64,000 nt of DNA from Galdieria sulphuraria (GCF_000341285.1 NW_005178437.1:87822-151821); one strand, 5' to 3'. Shown: positions 10,802 to 23,487, counted from the stretch's first letter. The notes: generated from the sequence alone by a model not told the origin. Made by a program: numbers and translations.

Positions 10802-11871
10802 ATGAGCAAGTCCTTACTACAAGAGCCTATCAAGTCGGAGGAAGATTCTGAAGAGTTCTTAGGACCCTTGGCAATACAAAAGTTGGAACAAGTTGGAATC
10901 TCTTCAACTGATATCAAAAAGCTACAAGATGCTGGATATCATACCATAGAATCTGTTGCTTATACGACGAAAAAGACATTGCTAGACGTCAAGGGGATAA
11001 GTGAAGCCAAAGCAGAAAAGATTATCAACGAGTGTGCCAAATTAGTAAATATGGGTTTCACTACTGCCTATGAATATCACAAGACTAGACAAGAAATTAT
11101 TTCATTGACCACCGGAAGTCAGGAATTGGATAACCTGTTGGCTGGAGGAATAGAAACTGGTTCTATCACTGAACTGTTTGGAGAGTTTCGTACCGGAAAA
11201 ACACAATTATGTCATACTCTTTGTGTTACTTGTCAGTTACCTATCGAAAATGGAGGTGGAGAAGGCAAAGCGTTGTACATAGATTCGGAAGGTACATTTA
11301 GACCTGAAAGGATTGTGGCCATTTCGGAACGATATGGTTTGAATAGTGAAGATGTTTTGAACAACATTGCTGTTGCACGTGCATATAATTCCGATCATCA
11401 ACTTCAGTTGTTAACTCAAGCATGTGCATTGATGGCAGAAAGCAGGTAGGGAATGAAACTTGTTTTCTGTTTTGAATATTGCTTATATTATTTAGATATG
11501 CTCTTATTATAGTGGATTCTGCTACTGCTTTATATCGTACCGATTATTCTGGAAGAGGAGAACTTGCAGCCAGACAACAACATATGGCAAGGTTCTTACG
11601 AGCATTACAAAAACTTGCAGACGAATTTGGTGTTGCTGTAGTTATTACTAATCAAGTAGTTGCACAAGTGGATGGTGGTGCTATGTTTGCTGTTGATCCT
11701 AAAAAGCCAATTGGAGGAAATATTATTGCACATGCATCTCAAACCAGATTGTATTTGAGAAAAGGAAGAGCAGAGAATCGTATATGCAAGATATATGATT
11801 CACCTTGTTTACCTGAAGCAGAAGCCACGTTCTCCATAATGGCAGATGGTATTCGAGATGCTTCTGATTAG
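10802..11871 (+). CDS. RAD51: RAD51 recombinase
   Basis: Two exons, 10802-11445 and 11496-11871, separated by a 50-bp intron; the product is 339 residues, the same size as human RAD51. The N-terminal HhH domain ([20 protein letters not shown], then [12 protein letters not shown]) is present. Walker A is GEFRTGKTQ; Walker B is [13 protein letters not shown], with the exon junction just before it. L1/L2 region residues [14 protein letters not shown] and [13 protein letters not shown] match RAD51 closely and distinguish it from RAD51 paralogues. It forms nucleoprotein filaments in homologous recombination. The ATG at 10802 was chosen because it opens the conserved domain; the upstream in-frame sequence overlaps the divergent gene. 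Confidence 0.96.
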
Positions 11872-11992
11872 TATTCCATTGATAATGCATTAAATAGACG
11901 AACAACTATTTTATATAGAAACATGAAGAATCCATGAATGCCATTGCAACTGAATGGATTCCAGTTCTTTCTATATTATCCTTACATGAACA

Positions 11993-13929
11993 TCAATCAC
12001 CTTCACTCCATTGCACTGCATATTTGGCAGCCAAATAATCACTTTCGATTGGACCTCTTCCACCGTAATCGTACAAAATAGGTTTCCACGAATCTTGAGC
12101 CATTTCCATTTCCTTCAATGAAGGAGTAAATATATTCCAAGCCACTTCCAATTCATCATCACGAATAAACAAACTTTTCTCACCATGTATGACATCCAGA
12201 ATAAGTCTCTCATAGGCATCAGGTATATCTTTACTATCTTCCCAAGCCGTACGATAGAAGAGATTCAAACGTGCCTCTTCCAAACGCGAAGTAAAACCCG
12301 GTGCCTTGCTAAGAATACGCATATAAATGGCTTCATCTGGTTGTACTCTAATCACCAATTCATTATGTGGAAGATGTGACGAAACTACTTGAGAAAATAG
12401 TCCACCAGGAACAGATTGAAACTGAATACGTATTTCTGCCTATATATATATATATATATTCCCTTTTCATCAAATCAATAAAATAAGCTTGAATTTTCCT
12501 ATTACCTTGCGTTCATCCAATGCCTTACCAGCCTTCATAAGAAATGGTACACCTGACCATCTTCTATTATCCACTTGAAATACACAAGCAGCAAAAGTAG
12601 GAGTATGACTATCATTCATTACTCCAGGTTCCGATAAATAAGAACGTTGAGGATTCTATTCAACCAACCATCCAACATTCAACTCTATCGAAATGTATAG
12701 AAAAAGATGCAAAAAACACCCACCTGACGGTCTCTATATTGACCAAGTACAAAGTCTGATGCTTTTAAAGGACGTATAGAGCGTAGAAATTTTACCTTTT
12801 CATCTCGAATATCTTCCGCATGTAAAGTTACTGGTTGTTCCATACCCAACAATGCCATCACTTGTAATAAATGATTCTGCATAATATCTCTAATAATTCC
12901 ATATTCATCGAAATATCCAGCTCTTCCTTCCACACCAAAATTCTCTTTAAACACAATTTGAATGGAAGCTATATGGTCTCGATTCCATAAAGGCTCAAAT
13001 AGATAATTGGCAAACCGTAAAACCATCAAATTTTGTACCAACTCCTTTCCCAAATAGTGATCAATTCGGTATATTTCATCTTCAGAAATACAATTGCGAA
13101 GACTATTTCGAAGCTGTAGATAAGAAGTAATGTCTTTTCCAAATGGTTTTTCCATGACGATGCGATTCCAACCTCGTTGCGTTCTTCCGCTTTCATGAAC
13201 ATGATGTACCACATTTTCAAATACTTGAGAAGGAACAGCTAAATAATATAGTCTATCCACTCGAGTATTGGGAAATGATTGTTCAAAGTTGTTCAAAAAT
13301 TGATCCAATCGAACAAAATCTTCAGTTCTATCATACATACCTGACATATAGTGACATTTGGGTAGAAACTCATCCATCTTTCGTTGACACTGTGGGCCAT
13401 CGATAACTCTACAAGTCAATGATTCCATAATAGAGTTTCTAAACTCTTCTTGAGTCATTTGTCTTCTAGCATAACCTACAATGAGAAAGTCCTTTGGTAA
13501 CAAATCGTGATAATACAAGGAAAACAAAGCAGGAAAAGTTTTCTTCTTTGCCAAGTCTCCACTAGCACCAATAACAACAATACATAAAGGCTCTTCTTTT
13601 GCTCTCTGTTTTCGTTTCTTGACGGAGTCCATCAAACTAGGATCTAAAGTGTCTCCGAGGTGGCTGAAGTGTTGTCTTGGAATAGCTGGACGTTCATTGG
13701 TAGTTATAGGAAGAGTTGTTTCTAATGAAGAGTCGTTCCATTGAGGGGCGATATTATCCAAATCTCCTTGAACAGCTTGAATAGAAGCTAAACGAGGAGC
13801 AAAGAACGACTTGTCCACTTTAGAGAAATACAAAGGAGTTGTCCATCCCTTTGTATATTTTGTTTTCCATAAGTGAGATGAAGATGTATTGGTATTCCAA
13901 AAACCAGTTATGAATAGAGGTATCCACAT
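11993..13929 (-). CDS. Glucose-6-phosphate 1-dehydrogenase, plastid-type
   Basis: Three exons, 12724-13929, 12506-12655 and 11993-12439, with introns of 68 and 66 bp; the second intron ends in a TA-dinucleotide run. The product is about 600 residues. The NADP-binding motif is GASGDLAKKK, the substrate-binding signature is RIDHYLGKELVQN, and the last exon carries the conserved IRIQF and NELVIRVQP segments. About 100 residues precede the GASGDLA motif, longer than in cytosolic enzymes, consistent with a plastid transit peptide. It makes NADPH in the oxidative pentose phosphate pathway. The stop lies about 120 bp from the convergent RAD51 stop. Confidence 0.94.
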
Positions 13930-14274
13930 ATTGCTCTTACACGTTGAGAAGAAGAAAATAAAATGGTGAAAATGGTTCTTTCAATCTATGATGGATAGTC
14001 AGTCGTATTATGTCCAAATAAAATTTTTTTTTATTTCAATTGCTTTATATTTCTATTTCAATGACAAAAATTGATAAAGAAATATATAAGCATATCATTC
14101 CTAGAATGGATTGTTGCTATAGTTTCCATTTGAATCAGTGGATCAGTCTCTCTCCTCTTTGTCGGCCATCCGTGTGTGCTGAGGAGAGCAGAGCTCCAAA
14201 GAATGAGAGATTGTTATGTGGAGATTATGTATCATTCATTGGGGTTGTGATTCTTTTCTATTGATCATTCGTTT
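13930..14274. other. Intergenic region between G6PDH and PUF genes
   Basis: A divergent 345-bp spacer. It is AT-rich, with a T/A run near 14024-14034. A 74-codon plus-strand ORF at 14040-14264 ends just before the PUF start; its composition is not convincing as a gene and it may be 5' leader. No RNA gene is seen. Confidence 0.4.
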
Positions 14275-15690
14275 ATGGAAGAACAACATACAGAAATATT
14301 TCAAGACTTTCTAGCTTGGTCAGATTCTCCTTGTTATATGGAATATTATGATAGCACTTCATCTCAGTTAGGTTGGGAGTCTTCTTATTTCAATGACCTA
14401 CAATGGTTATCTCAGTGGAAGCCTAAAGTATCAAACCCTAGTCTTACTGATGGATATGAATATTCTTATGGAGCCAATTCCATAAGGCAAGTTTCACACC
14501 AAAACCTTTTCATTTACTCTTCCTTAAGGAAAAAGGACTCTTCTCCATCTTATGATGATATAAGACAATCATCTGACACTATTCATAGCCCTCGTTACAT
14601 ATCCAAAGAAACATATAATCTATCAAATAGGGACTTGTGTTCCCAACTGAATAACAATTCTATTCAAAACTTATCTATTCATTCATCTTCTACTCCGACT
14701 ATTACTCGTTCGGATATTTGTAAACTGGTTAAACAAAGACATGGCTGTCAATTATTATTACATCAACTACAATTGGGCTCCTCTTTGGCTTCTCAAGAAA
14801 TCATGGAAACTTGTTGTCTTCATTTTGGAATATGGATGAAACATCCTATTGCGAATTTTCTATGTCAACAAGTATGGAAATGCTTATCTGAGCAACAACG
14901 AATGGATATTCTACAACGTCATTGGGATATATTACCTAAAGCAGCATTACATACTTATAGTACTCGAGTGGTTCAAGTGATGATATCTTCTTGTGGTGAA
15001 GAAGAAAATGAGAATAGAAATGTTTGTATAAGCTATTTACAATCGATATTGTCAAGTGTAGCCAAGTTTTTGTTTAAAGATGTGAATGGAGCTCATGTCA
15101 TTCAACATTGTTTTCTTTATTGGTCAAGTGAAGATAATCAATTTCTCTATCATACTATACAAGAAAACTTTCTAGAATTGGCTACTCATCGACAAGGCTG
15201 TTGTATGATTCAAACAAGTATGGATTTTGCTTGTTCTTCTCAACTAGATGATATAGCAACCAACATTATTCAGCATATCTTTGTATTAATACACGATGCA
15301 TTTGGTAACTATGTAGTACAACATATATTGGATAGCAAAAATCCCCGATATATTCACGACATTATGAAGAAACTTCAAGGTCATTGGTATGAAATGTCTA
15401 TGGAAAAGTTTTCTTCCAACATTACTGAAAAATGTTTACAACTTGCTGAAGCTACTCAACGTTGGGAAATGATAGAGGAGCTTGCCCAAGAATGTTCCAA
15501 CATAGGTAATCTATTACATGATGCTTATGGAAATTATGTCATTCAAAGAATGTTACAAGTTGCTTCTCAACCTCAAAAGATACAACTGAAAGAATGCATT
15601 GAAAAGTATTGGAATACTCTCAGTCGTTCTCGATATGGAAAACAAATCCAATACAATTTGGAAAAGTTGATGAATTGTATCAACTATTAG
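14275..15690 (+). CDS. Pumilio/PUF RNA-binding protein
   Basis: A 471-residue single-exon protein. The N-terminal 140 residues are low in complexity and rich in Ser/Asn. The rest holds eight PUF repeats that can be recognised by their recognition helices: HGCQLLLHQ, HPIANFLCQ, YSTRVVQ, NGAHVIQH, QGCCMIQ, FGNYVVQH, a weak SSNITEKC and YGNYVIQR. PUF proteins bind 3' UTRs and control mRNA stability and translation. Several repeats deviate from the classical tripartite code, so the target is not predictable by eye. The last 11 bases of the gene overlap the 3' end of the convergent SNM1 gene. Confidence 0.9.
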   Translation: MEEQHTEIFQDFLAWSDSPCYMEYYDSTSSQLGWESSYFNDLQWLSQWKPKVSNPSLTDGYEYSYGANSIRQVSHQNLFIYSSLRKKDSSPSYDDIRQSSDTIHSPRYISKETYNLSNRDLCSQLNNNSIQNLSIHSSSTPTITRSDICKLVKQRHGCQLLLHQLQLGSSLASQEIMETCCLHFGIWMKHPIANFLCQQVWKCLSEQQRMDILQRHWDILPKAALHTYSTRVVQVMISSCGEEENENRNVCISYLQSILSSVAKFLFKDVNGAHVIQHCFLYWSSEDNQFLYHTIQENFLELATHRQGCCMIQTSMDFACSSQLDDIATNIIQHIFVLIHDAFGNYVVQHILDSKNPRYIHDIMKKLQGHWYEMSMEKFSSNITEKCLQLAEATQRWEMIEELAQECSNIGNLLHDAYGNYVIQRMLQVASQPQKIQLKECIEKYWNTLSRSRYGKQIQYNLEKLMNCINY

Positions 15691-17025
15691 ATGCTTTGAA
15701 ATAGGAAAGAATATCTCCTTTAACCAACTTGGGTTTGTTATATTGTTGTTGGGTCGATGGGTCTTCGTTATCCACTGAGTCTTTCAGCCATTTTTGTAAA
15801 AAGGCTCTTTTGACTTGTGTTTCTGCCAATAAATGATGAAAGGGATGTTTTGATCTTTTCGAAGAGAATGATACGGTTGGAATAACTTGTTTGGGTCTTA
15901 ACCAAGCAATGAAATGGTACAATTCATCATAATTGCTATGTTCACTATAAGGTATTCCATATATAGATAATCTGGAATGATCCTTTTCTTGAAAATATTC
16001 TCCGCGATTGCTATGCCAAGTCCAACCAGTAGGAACCAATGCCATTACTCTTTGTAATAAGCCATTTGGATGGAAAGAATCAGAATAATGATGATGGGAG
16101 AATACTTGTCTATTTCTACAATGATTGGCCATATATAACATTTCTTCTAAAGCTTCAAAATTGGGAAGCAATCTACCAGGCACACTTTCTGCCACTCTAT
16201 TCCATCCCACCAACCAAATAGGACTAGCAGCAGGATCTGTCGTAAAGTATTCGTTGAATATATCTTCGTTCCAAAATTCTAAACAACGTAAAACTTTCCA
16301 TTTGTCTGGACTCACATAAATACGATATCCATTTTGAATAAGAGCATCGATGATACGTTCTTTTCCGATACTATAGGTAGCTATCAAATACAAAGTATGT
16401 CTACTTGTACAATCTATTCTATTTGAGTTGGAATCTTGAAAAGGAATCCTATTCATATTCTGTATCTTATGAACGATGCGTTGAATGGTCTGTGCTTGAC
16501 TAGGAAATCGATATTTCCGATGACAATAAGTGGTATCCAAATAAACAGCATCCAGACATATATTATTCAATACTAATCACACAACTTATTCCATATCTTA
16601 TCTATAGAATAAGACAACTTACCTATCAATTCCTTTTTCAAGTCTTGTGTAAACCTCATATCACCCGTATGCAAATAGTTGCTTCCTTCTGATGTTTGAA
16701 ATAGTATCATAACAGAGCCTGGACAATGATTGGCATCAAGAAACCTTATTTGTACTTTATCTACTAGAAAAGGTTCATTATTATGCTTTGCTACGATCCA
16801 TTGGGGGTCGACTAGAGTTATTCTTTCCAATAAACGAGCAGTAATAGGTGAGCAATAAATGAAGCCCTGTTGAAAGTTGGAACCAAGTCCTCGATAGTGA
16901 TCATAGTGCCAGTGAGTTAGAAAGAATGCTGACACCTGAGTTGGTAACTTGAGAAAGTAGTCCACTAGAAAAAGAGTATGAGGTACTTGATGAGAAGTTG
17001 GAATATGATTCCAGTTTTCATTCAT
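15680..17025 (-). CDS. SNM1/DCLRE1-family metallo-beta-lactamase DNA nuclease
   Basis: Two exons, 16623-17025 and 15680-16572, over a 50-bp intron; product about 431 residues. The metal-binding motif is LTHWHYDHYRGL (HxHxDH with Trp in the second position), followed by DANHCPGSVM, LHTGDMRF and, just after the intron, YLDTTYC. These are the motifs of the beta-CASP SNM1/PSO2/Artemis group, which trims DNA at interstrand cross-links and ends. The C-terminal region contains GIPYSEHSNYDEL, the conserved SNM1 SxHS motif. The first in-frame ATG is at 17025. A PIP-like tail (DILSYF) is near the C-terminus. Which SNM1 subtype it is cannot be decided here. Confidence 0.88.
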
Positions 17026-17230
17026 GCCCAATATAAATATAAATACATATTATTATTATTATTATTCAACTGATGATGATATACTTTAGGCATTGATAAA
17101 GTATTCTTTGTTCCGTTTGATGATAAGACAACTCCATTCTTATACTAAATTCTTTTCTTTCTCTTCTTCTACTTCTTTTTTTTTAGATATGGGAATGCGG
17201 TCGTCGATATTTTATTATTCTTGATAAGAA

Positions 17231-18957
17231 ATGTCCAAAAAGTCTAAAGGAAAACAGAAAAAGTATCGTCAACCCAACAAGAAAAGAAATAAAAATACCA
17301 AACCATCCAACCTAAAACAAACAACTTGTTCCAACCACAACTCTTCTTGTCTATGTAGTGAAAACGAAAGAAAGACGAGATTGGCTGAAATTATTGCTGA
17401 AGAATGGAAAGGAAATATAATAACACCCAAAGGTTTGAAGAATTTGGGTAATACTTGGTAAGTATACTATATATATATATTAGAAGTGGGCATATAATCC
17501 TATTTCTCTTGTTAGTTTCCTCAACGCAGTATTACAAAATATTGGTCGATTGCCTGCCCTTCGAAGTTATTTTTTAGGTCAATCTATTACAAGTGGTGAA
17601 CACGGTGTGACTTTATCTTTGAGAGTATTCTTTCATACTATGTGGTTATTACAAGACCAAAGCATATTTCGACCCCATAAGTTATTGGACCATTTGGGAA
17701 AGTATTCCAGTCGCTTTCGTGGTTATGAACAACAAGATGCTCATGAAGCCTTGAGAGTATTGATGGAGTCTTTAATGGAAGAAGCAACTGTTAATATGGA
17801 TAATTCTAGCAGTGATTCAAGTAGTCATAGTGACTCCAATCATAACCACGAGTCTTGGATGGAAAAAGTATTTCTAGGAAAGTTGCAAAGTTGTGTGGAA
17901 TGTGAACAGTGTCATTCGATATCTACCGTTGAAGAACCTTTTTTAGACATTTCATTATGTTTGGAAACTCAAAATACCGATGAGACTTGTTCTGTTGCGG
18001 GAGGTTGTACGAGAAATCAGATCATTTGTGATACAGCAATGATGAGTCAACAGAGTCTATTATCTGTAGATAATGCAATGTTATCTATGGAAAGCAACTT
18101 GTCAGAACAAGTGATGGTCAACGAAGAAGAAGAGAAGAATAGTCCAGAAATGATTTCCTTATGGGAAGAAGATATCCATCAAGTTACTTTAGGGTTAGAC
18201 TCCTTATTTGAAGAATCCAATAATGTAGAATGGAGTGATTATGTAAGTAATAATGATTTGGATTTCAATGAAGAACAAAAAGGTAAGTTTTATAAGACAA
18301 AGAAATGGAATAGGATGATGATATGTATTATTGACTTGTGAAGACATAGTTGTTCATTCTTCTTCAAAGAGTCTAACCAAACCTATCTCTTCTTCATCTA
18401 CTACCACAACACTTTATGCAAGTATTCAAGACAGCTTACAAGCATTTCTTTCTCCAGAAATATTACAAGGAGAGAATGCTTACTATTGTGAGTCTTGCAA
18501 TCGACAACAACAAAGTGAGTCAACCCAAAAACATTGTAATAAGGATTCCGTTTCCTCTCAACAGAGATATATTCGTACCAAAGCAAAGAAACATTTTTTA
18601 TTTCGGAAACTTGGTCAAGTTATTATTTTCCATTTGAAGAGATTTCGACAAGTTGGTTTTCACTTTGAAAAGGTTTCAGGTAAAATGTCATTTCCATTGG
18701 AATGGAATCTCTCCAGTTATACACAAGAGCAACAAGGAGATTCCACAGAGAATGATTATTATTTGTCAGGAATAGTTGTTCATCAGGGTTCTTTAGAATG
18801 GGGTCATTATATTGCATATATTCGTGCAAGTTGTTCACCACAAGAGCATCGTTGGTATTATTGTAGTGATGAACATGTAACATTGGTACAAGATGAAGAA
18901 CAAATCTTCAATAGTGAAGCTTATATTTTGTTTTATTGTAAAAAACAACGACAATGA
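17231..18957 (+). CDS. Ubiquitin-specific protease, USP16/USP45-like
   Basis: Three exons, 17231-17457, 17516-18282 and 18344-18957, with introns of 58 and 61 bp; 535 residues. The cysteine box GLKNLGNTCFLN is formed only after splicing: the catalytic Cys codon is split TG/T by the first intron. Next come QQDAHEALRVLM, a CxxC zinc pair (CVECEQCHS), a second pair (YYCESCN) and the histidine box GHYIAYIRA near the end. The N-terminus is very lysine-rich (KKSKGKQKKYR), as in USP16/45. An acidic insert lies between the boxes. It removes ubiquitin from proteins; the nuclear substrate (histone H2A in animals) is only an analogy. Confidence 0.9.
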
Positions 18958-18968
18958 AAGTAATACTT

Positions 18969-20739
18969 TCAGTTAGATATATGAGTTATTATACTATCCA
19001 ATAGAAAACTACAAAATGCTTCAATGACTGGAACACAAAAACTATTTCCCAATAATTTCCAACGGGTACGAAAACTTGAAGAACATTCCATCACACATTC
19101 CGTATAACGATCGGGAAACCTAAAAGTCCTTATTGAATGAATGGGATGAGATTATCATAACTTACCCTAGTATTCTTTCTGCTTCAATGATATTCAATCC
19201 TCTCTTTTCTTGGTCATTATACCAAACAGTATTGAAACGATTATCAAAAGCTCGAGGTGCATAATTATTGGTAGTTATAGTATAAGCTTTAGGATATTGT
19301 GCTCTAGCATGATCCATTAAAATATCTTGTAAATAACAATTTGGTTTTTCTTCTAGTGTCCATATTCTCTTGGCATTAGGAATATTAGTCCAATAATAAC
19401 GATATCGAATACCAGCTGAGAATCTTGACGCATCTACTAAGATAGGCTCCACTCCTAAAGCATCCGTAATGATTTGTCTATCTTGAGCATTCATGGAAGC
19501 CACATTTTCTAATAAAAAGTATCGAGGCTTCAATTCTTCTAATAGACGAACATATTCAAAGAATAAGGAACTGGGACCTGATTGAATACCTCGTTGACGA
19601 CCCAATCGGGATAAACTTTGACATGGACTTCCTCCAATCATAAAGTCTACACCTTCAGGAATATCTCTTTTGCTTACTTGTCGAATATCACCCAACGAAA
19701 TGATATCTGGAAAACGAGTATGAGCCACTCGTATAGCTTTTGAATCAATTTCGGAAGCATAATAACGAACATGAACTATTCCTAGTCTTTGCAAAGCCAA
19801 ACGAGCTGCAGCTATTCCATCAAAAGCACTAAATACGATCATTTGAGGAGTAAATTCCGTTGTGTTTCGATCTTTCACTAATTGCGATAGTTGAGAAAAG
19901 ATGAGCTTCAAGGAATGATGCTCATGATTATGGTTATGATTCGATTCCTTTTTTAGGTTTCCATCAGAGCAATGATACAATAATGAAAAAGAATCGTTGA
20001 ACCAATTCCAACTGGATATTTGATATTGAATATTGACTGAAGGAGTTTGAATGATATCTAAGGAATCATGTTTCTTATTGAAGGACGATAATAATAATAA
20101 GGGAGGAATATCTCGATGAGTTTTTGTTATAGATTGATTTTGTTGTTCACATAAAGCACATAACCAAATATCTTTCAACTTGTTCTGATTCAAAGGTGGA
20201 CAGACACAAGCAAAATGTAAAGTTATTGGACACTTTTCACAACATATCAAAGTATCTCCTAACCAATCATTTTCTTCATCTGAACAACAACTTTCTGAAA
20301 AAGAATCAGAAGAAGCACTCTTATGGGTTGATCTTCTTTTGCTTTGTTTGTCTTTCCAATATTTTTGCCAACCACCTTCAGGCACTGCACAACTATCACA
20401 GTCATAATAAGAACCATCAGGTCCTATATTTCGAATACTACGAAAGGATATATTGGATCGATTACCAACCCTAGATTGGGACAATCCAATGTGTTGATGA
20501 TGGGCAGTTGTATAAACTGAAGATGGATAAGAGTTGTCTTTTCTATTCGGTTTCCAAGTCTCATCATAGTCTTCATAGTCTTTATCGGAATCACTTGGTT
20601 GACTATCAGTTGATGTGCTTATATTGGAATCCTTATTCCATAAAGTGGATGGATAAACCAAGTCTTTAATAGATATGGGAGATATATTGGCTTTCTTTCC
20701 CAATTCACTCATTCCAAAACAATATATTTTACATTCCAT
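18969..20739 (-). CDS. DNMT3-type DNA (cytosine-5) methyltransferase with zinc-finger N-terminus
   Basis: Two exons, 19166-20739 and 18969-19119, over a 46-bp intron; 574 residues. The catalytic domain shows motif I FSAFDGIAAARLAL, motif IV GGSPCQSLSR with the catalytic Cys, motif VI FLLENVASM, RYYWTNIPN (motif VIII area), and in the last exon motif X LLGNSFCVPVI. FDGIAA and ASEIDSKAI are typical of DNMT3 rather than DNMT1. N-terminal to it are clustered cysteines with CEKCPITLHFACVCPP and WLCALC, the second half of a PHD/ADD-like finger. This suggests de novo methylation guided by histone tails. The ATG at 20739 overlaps the upstream gene's stop by 11 bp; an ATG at 20712 is an alternative start. 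Confidence 0.88.
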
Positions 20740-23475
20740 TCACTATGCATTCCATACCATCCTTACCATTTCTTCGACTATATATAATCCACTGATTACA
20801 AACAAACTCTCGTTGCCAAGATTCTACAGAAGATGCAGGTTGTATAACAACTCTTTTCAAAAACCAAGAAGGAAATAATCCACTTCCTTGATGACCAACT
20901 CTTATTTTGTTGGGTATTTGTAAACTATCTGGAACAGAAATCACAAAAGTGTCTTGTCCTCGACGACAAAAATGCGAACCATCAGAATTAGAAAACAACA
21001 ATCGTTCGGTGTGATTTCCATTTTCATCAAATAGTTGAATCCATACAGAAGCATCCGTTCCTGCTCCCCAACAGTCACCAGTTTGGAAAGTAATCATCCA
21101 AGGTTTGGTACATAAATTCGTCGTTCCAGTTTCATTCTGAACAGATACTAGAGAAGAGACTCCTGTAGAATGCCAAATAGTATTGAGAGATTGATTGGCC
21201 AATCTCCATAAAGACAACGGAGTTCTTCTCATCACAAGTTGTGCTGCTTCTCTCCAATCTAAATTTTCCAATTGTCGAAATAATCGTATGGAATTATTGC
21301 TCAAAGTGTGTCTTGAGGAGTCATGGTAAGTATGAAAAGGAGAAACCAATCTTTTCTTCCAATAATCGATATCCGGTTGAATCACAAAATAATTTCCACT
21401 CCTAGTCCAAGTATAAAAACTTTCATCCTATCAACCCATTTTCAGTTTTGATCAACAACCAAATAGTGATACAAGTACTTGTAAAGTGGCTTTGAAAGTT
21501 AACCACAATCTAAGCCAACCATTGGAATGAGTATTATCCGAATGTACTATTCCATTCTTATCAATAGGAATCCAATACTCTTTAGGTTGAATATCGCCAT
21601 AATGATCGATACAAATATAAGCACGACCTAATAATGCTTCTTTAGCAAAAGGGTCTTGATCCATCACAGTCAAAGTCAAATATTCTTCTTGAATATGACA
21701 AACTGGAAATTCTGTAAATGCATTCCATACGGGACATATTTCATTTCTTAGACTAGTAAATGATGCCTTATGAGAACCCCATTCCAATAAACAACGAACA
21801 TCATTTATGAAACAATCAGGATTGTCCATATGATGCAATTGATAAGCTTCCAATAGATGAATTTGTATCCAACCTTGTGGAATAGAAGATTCTTCAAAGT
21901 CTATATGATTAGATAGGTTGTTTTCTATTTTAGGAGTTGTTTCCAATGCAGTGGGATCCCAAAGCTTTTCATAAGAATACTTTACATGAACGGAAGCTAT
22001 CGAATGAGGTTGAAAAGAAGAAGAAGAAGAATGAGACCATCTAGAAGCTATCAAAGGCAACCAAATATCCATATTCTTATCTACAGCATCTTTACATACT
22101 TCCAATGGTAACCAACCAGAACCGATCAAGATATCTTGTCCTAAGGAATTCACCATCTACAAACTCTCTTTCAATCATCATGATTATCATCCATAGTCAA
22201 TATTGATTACCTGAAATAGTCCTTGTGGAGTATGATACAGTCGAATATTGATCCATTGCTTACATTGATTGGTTATCAGAAATTCAAACTTTTCTTCAAA
22301 TATGGGTTCATTGGTTCGATAACTCTTATGTGTAGTCATCACTTGACGTCCTAATTGAATAGTTATCGATGGATTCCATTCCGAATAGTTTGCAAATAGA
22401 TCTTCCGATATCGATATTTGGGCACTTAAAATGCGTATAGTTAATACGCCATCAGTACCTGGTGGATAACTAGCATTGTCTTTCAATGTATAAAAGAAAC
22501 TCAGTAGAGATGAAGAATTGCCAGGATGACTTGTAAGACTTTGGAAGGATCGACTTGATGTTGGTTGAATAGGTACACTTATCTTATTAGGAAATAACAT
22601 CTTTTCAAATGCTTTGACTGTTAAAAGATGATAAAGCCAAGAACGAAATGCTGGAATGTCCATCAAATCTATACCACTTGCCAAAGGTACAATCTCCAAA
22701 TAAACTTTAGGCTGTTGTACAAAGGAAAACTTTAAACTTTCAATACCCCACGAACAATCATTTAAGCCCAACTCCTAATATAAGCTCCACTGTTCAGTTC
22801 CTATTTCTGATGAGAATAGATGGAAAGACTTACCAAACGTAATTTGGAGTGAATATTTATTTTTCGAACACTCAAAAGAGGAGGCTTTATACCCAACAGA
22901 GTAGCTGTGACCCGAACTTCACTACTACGAGCCATCCAATCCATATCTGCGTCCAATACAATAGTGTCTGCAGAAAAAGTTCTAAAACACTTGAGGTTAT
23001 GAAGTTCAGGTGCGTGTCTTCCAAGTGTTAAATGAGTAACCATTACATCTTTGAGGAATTGAGGTTGATGCTTCTTTGCCAATTGTTGTAATTCCTTCAT
23101 CAACAAGTCTGACCAGGTAGTCTCCAACTTTTCCCATAGTTTACCGATAATTCTATTGAGCCATAAAGCAGATTCCATATTTTCACATAAAGGATACTGT
23201 AAAGAGTTGAATGGACCTTTTCTTTCTGATAAAACATTCTTCTTTCTTTTGTTCCACTTGGATAGTAAAAAGAACAGCACACTATGGAAGAAAGATTCAC
23301 AAGTGAGAATGGACATCATCATAAAGAGGCCGTTGAATATTATACTTACCAAGAGATAGCCAAAGTAAATATTCCCGAAAAGAAACCCTTTTCTTTCAAT
23401 AAGCATATCAAATACCAACACCAACGTTTTACTTACCAACCAAAATGAAGATCGCCATACCACATCTTTCTCCAT
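20729..23475 (-). CDS. Extended-synaptotagmin-like protein: membrane anchor, SMP, two C2 and a PLAT domain
   Basis: Four exons, 22834-23475, 22211-22774, 21479-22156 and 20729-21427 (introns 59, 54 and 51 bp, all phase 0), giving 860 residues. An N-terminal hydrophobic hairpin region (FGYLLVSIIFNGLFMMMSIL) precedes an SMP domain (ESALWLNRIIGKLWEKLE, LGRHAPELHNLKCF). The first C2 domain begins GVLTIRILSAQI, the second IQIHLLEAYQLH. The last exon carries a PLAT/LH2 domain (WMITFQTGDCWGAGTDASV, then HQGSGLFPSWFLKRV). SMP-C2 proteins tether ER to plasma membrane and move lipids. The joining of the PLAT exon rests on an in-phase 51-bp intron starting GTACTT, a weaker donor; it could instead be a separate gene. 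Confidence 0.82.
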
Positions 23476-23487
23476 TTGTTTACAAAA

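Noticed and set aside
20729-21427. PLAT-domain ORF as an independent gene
   Set aside because: Its best ATG leaves out the upstream in-frame residues, and an in-phase 51-bp intron links it to the C2 exon. I kept the single-gene model but note the weak donor.
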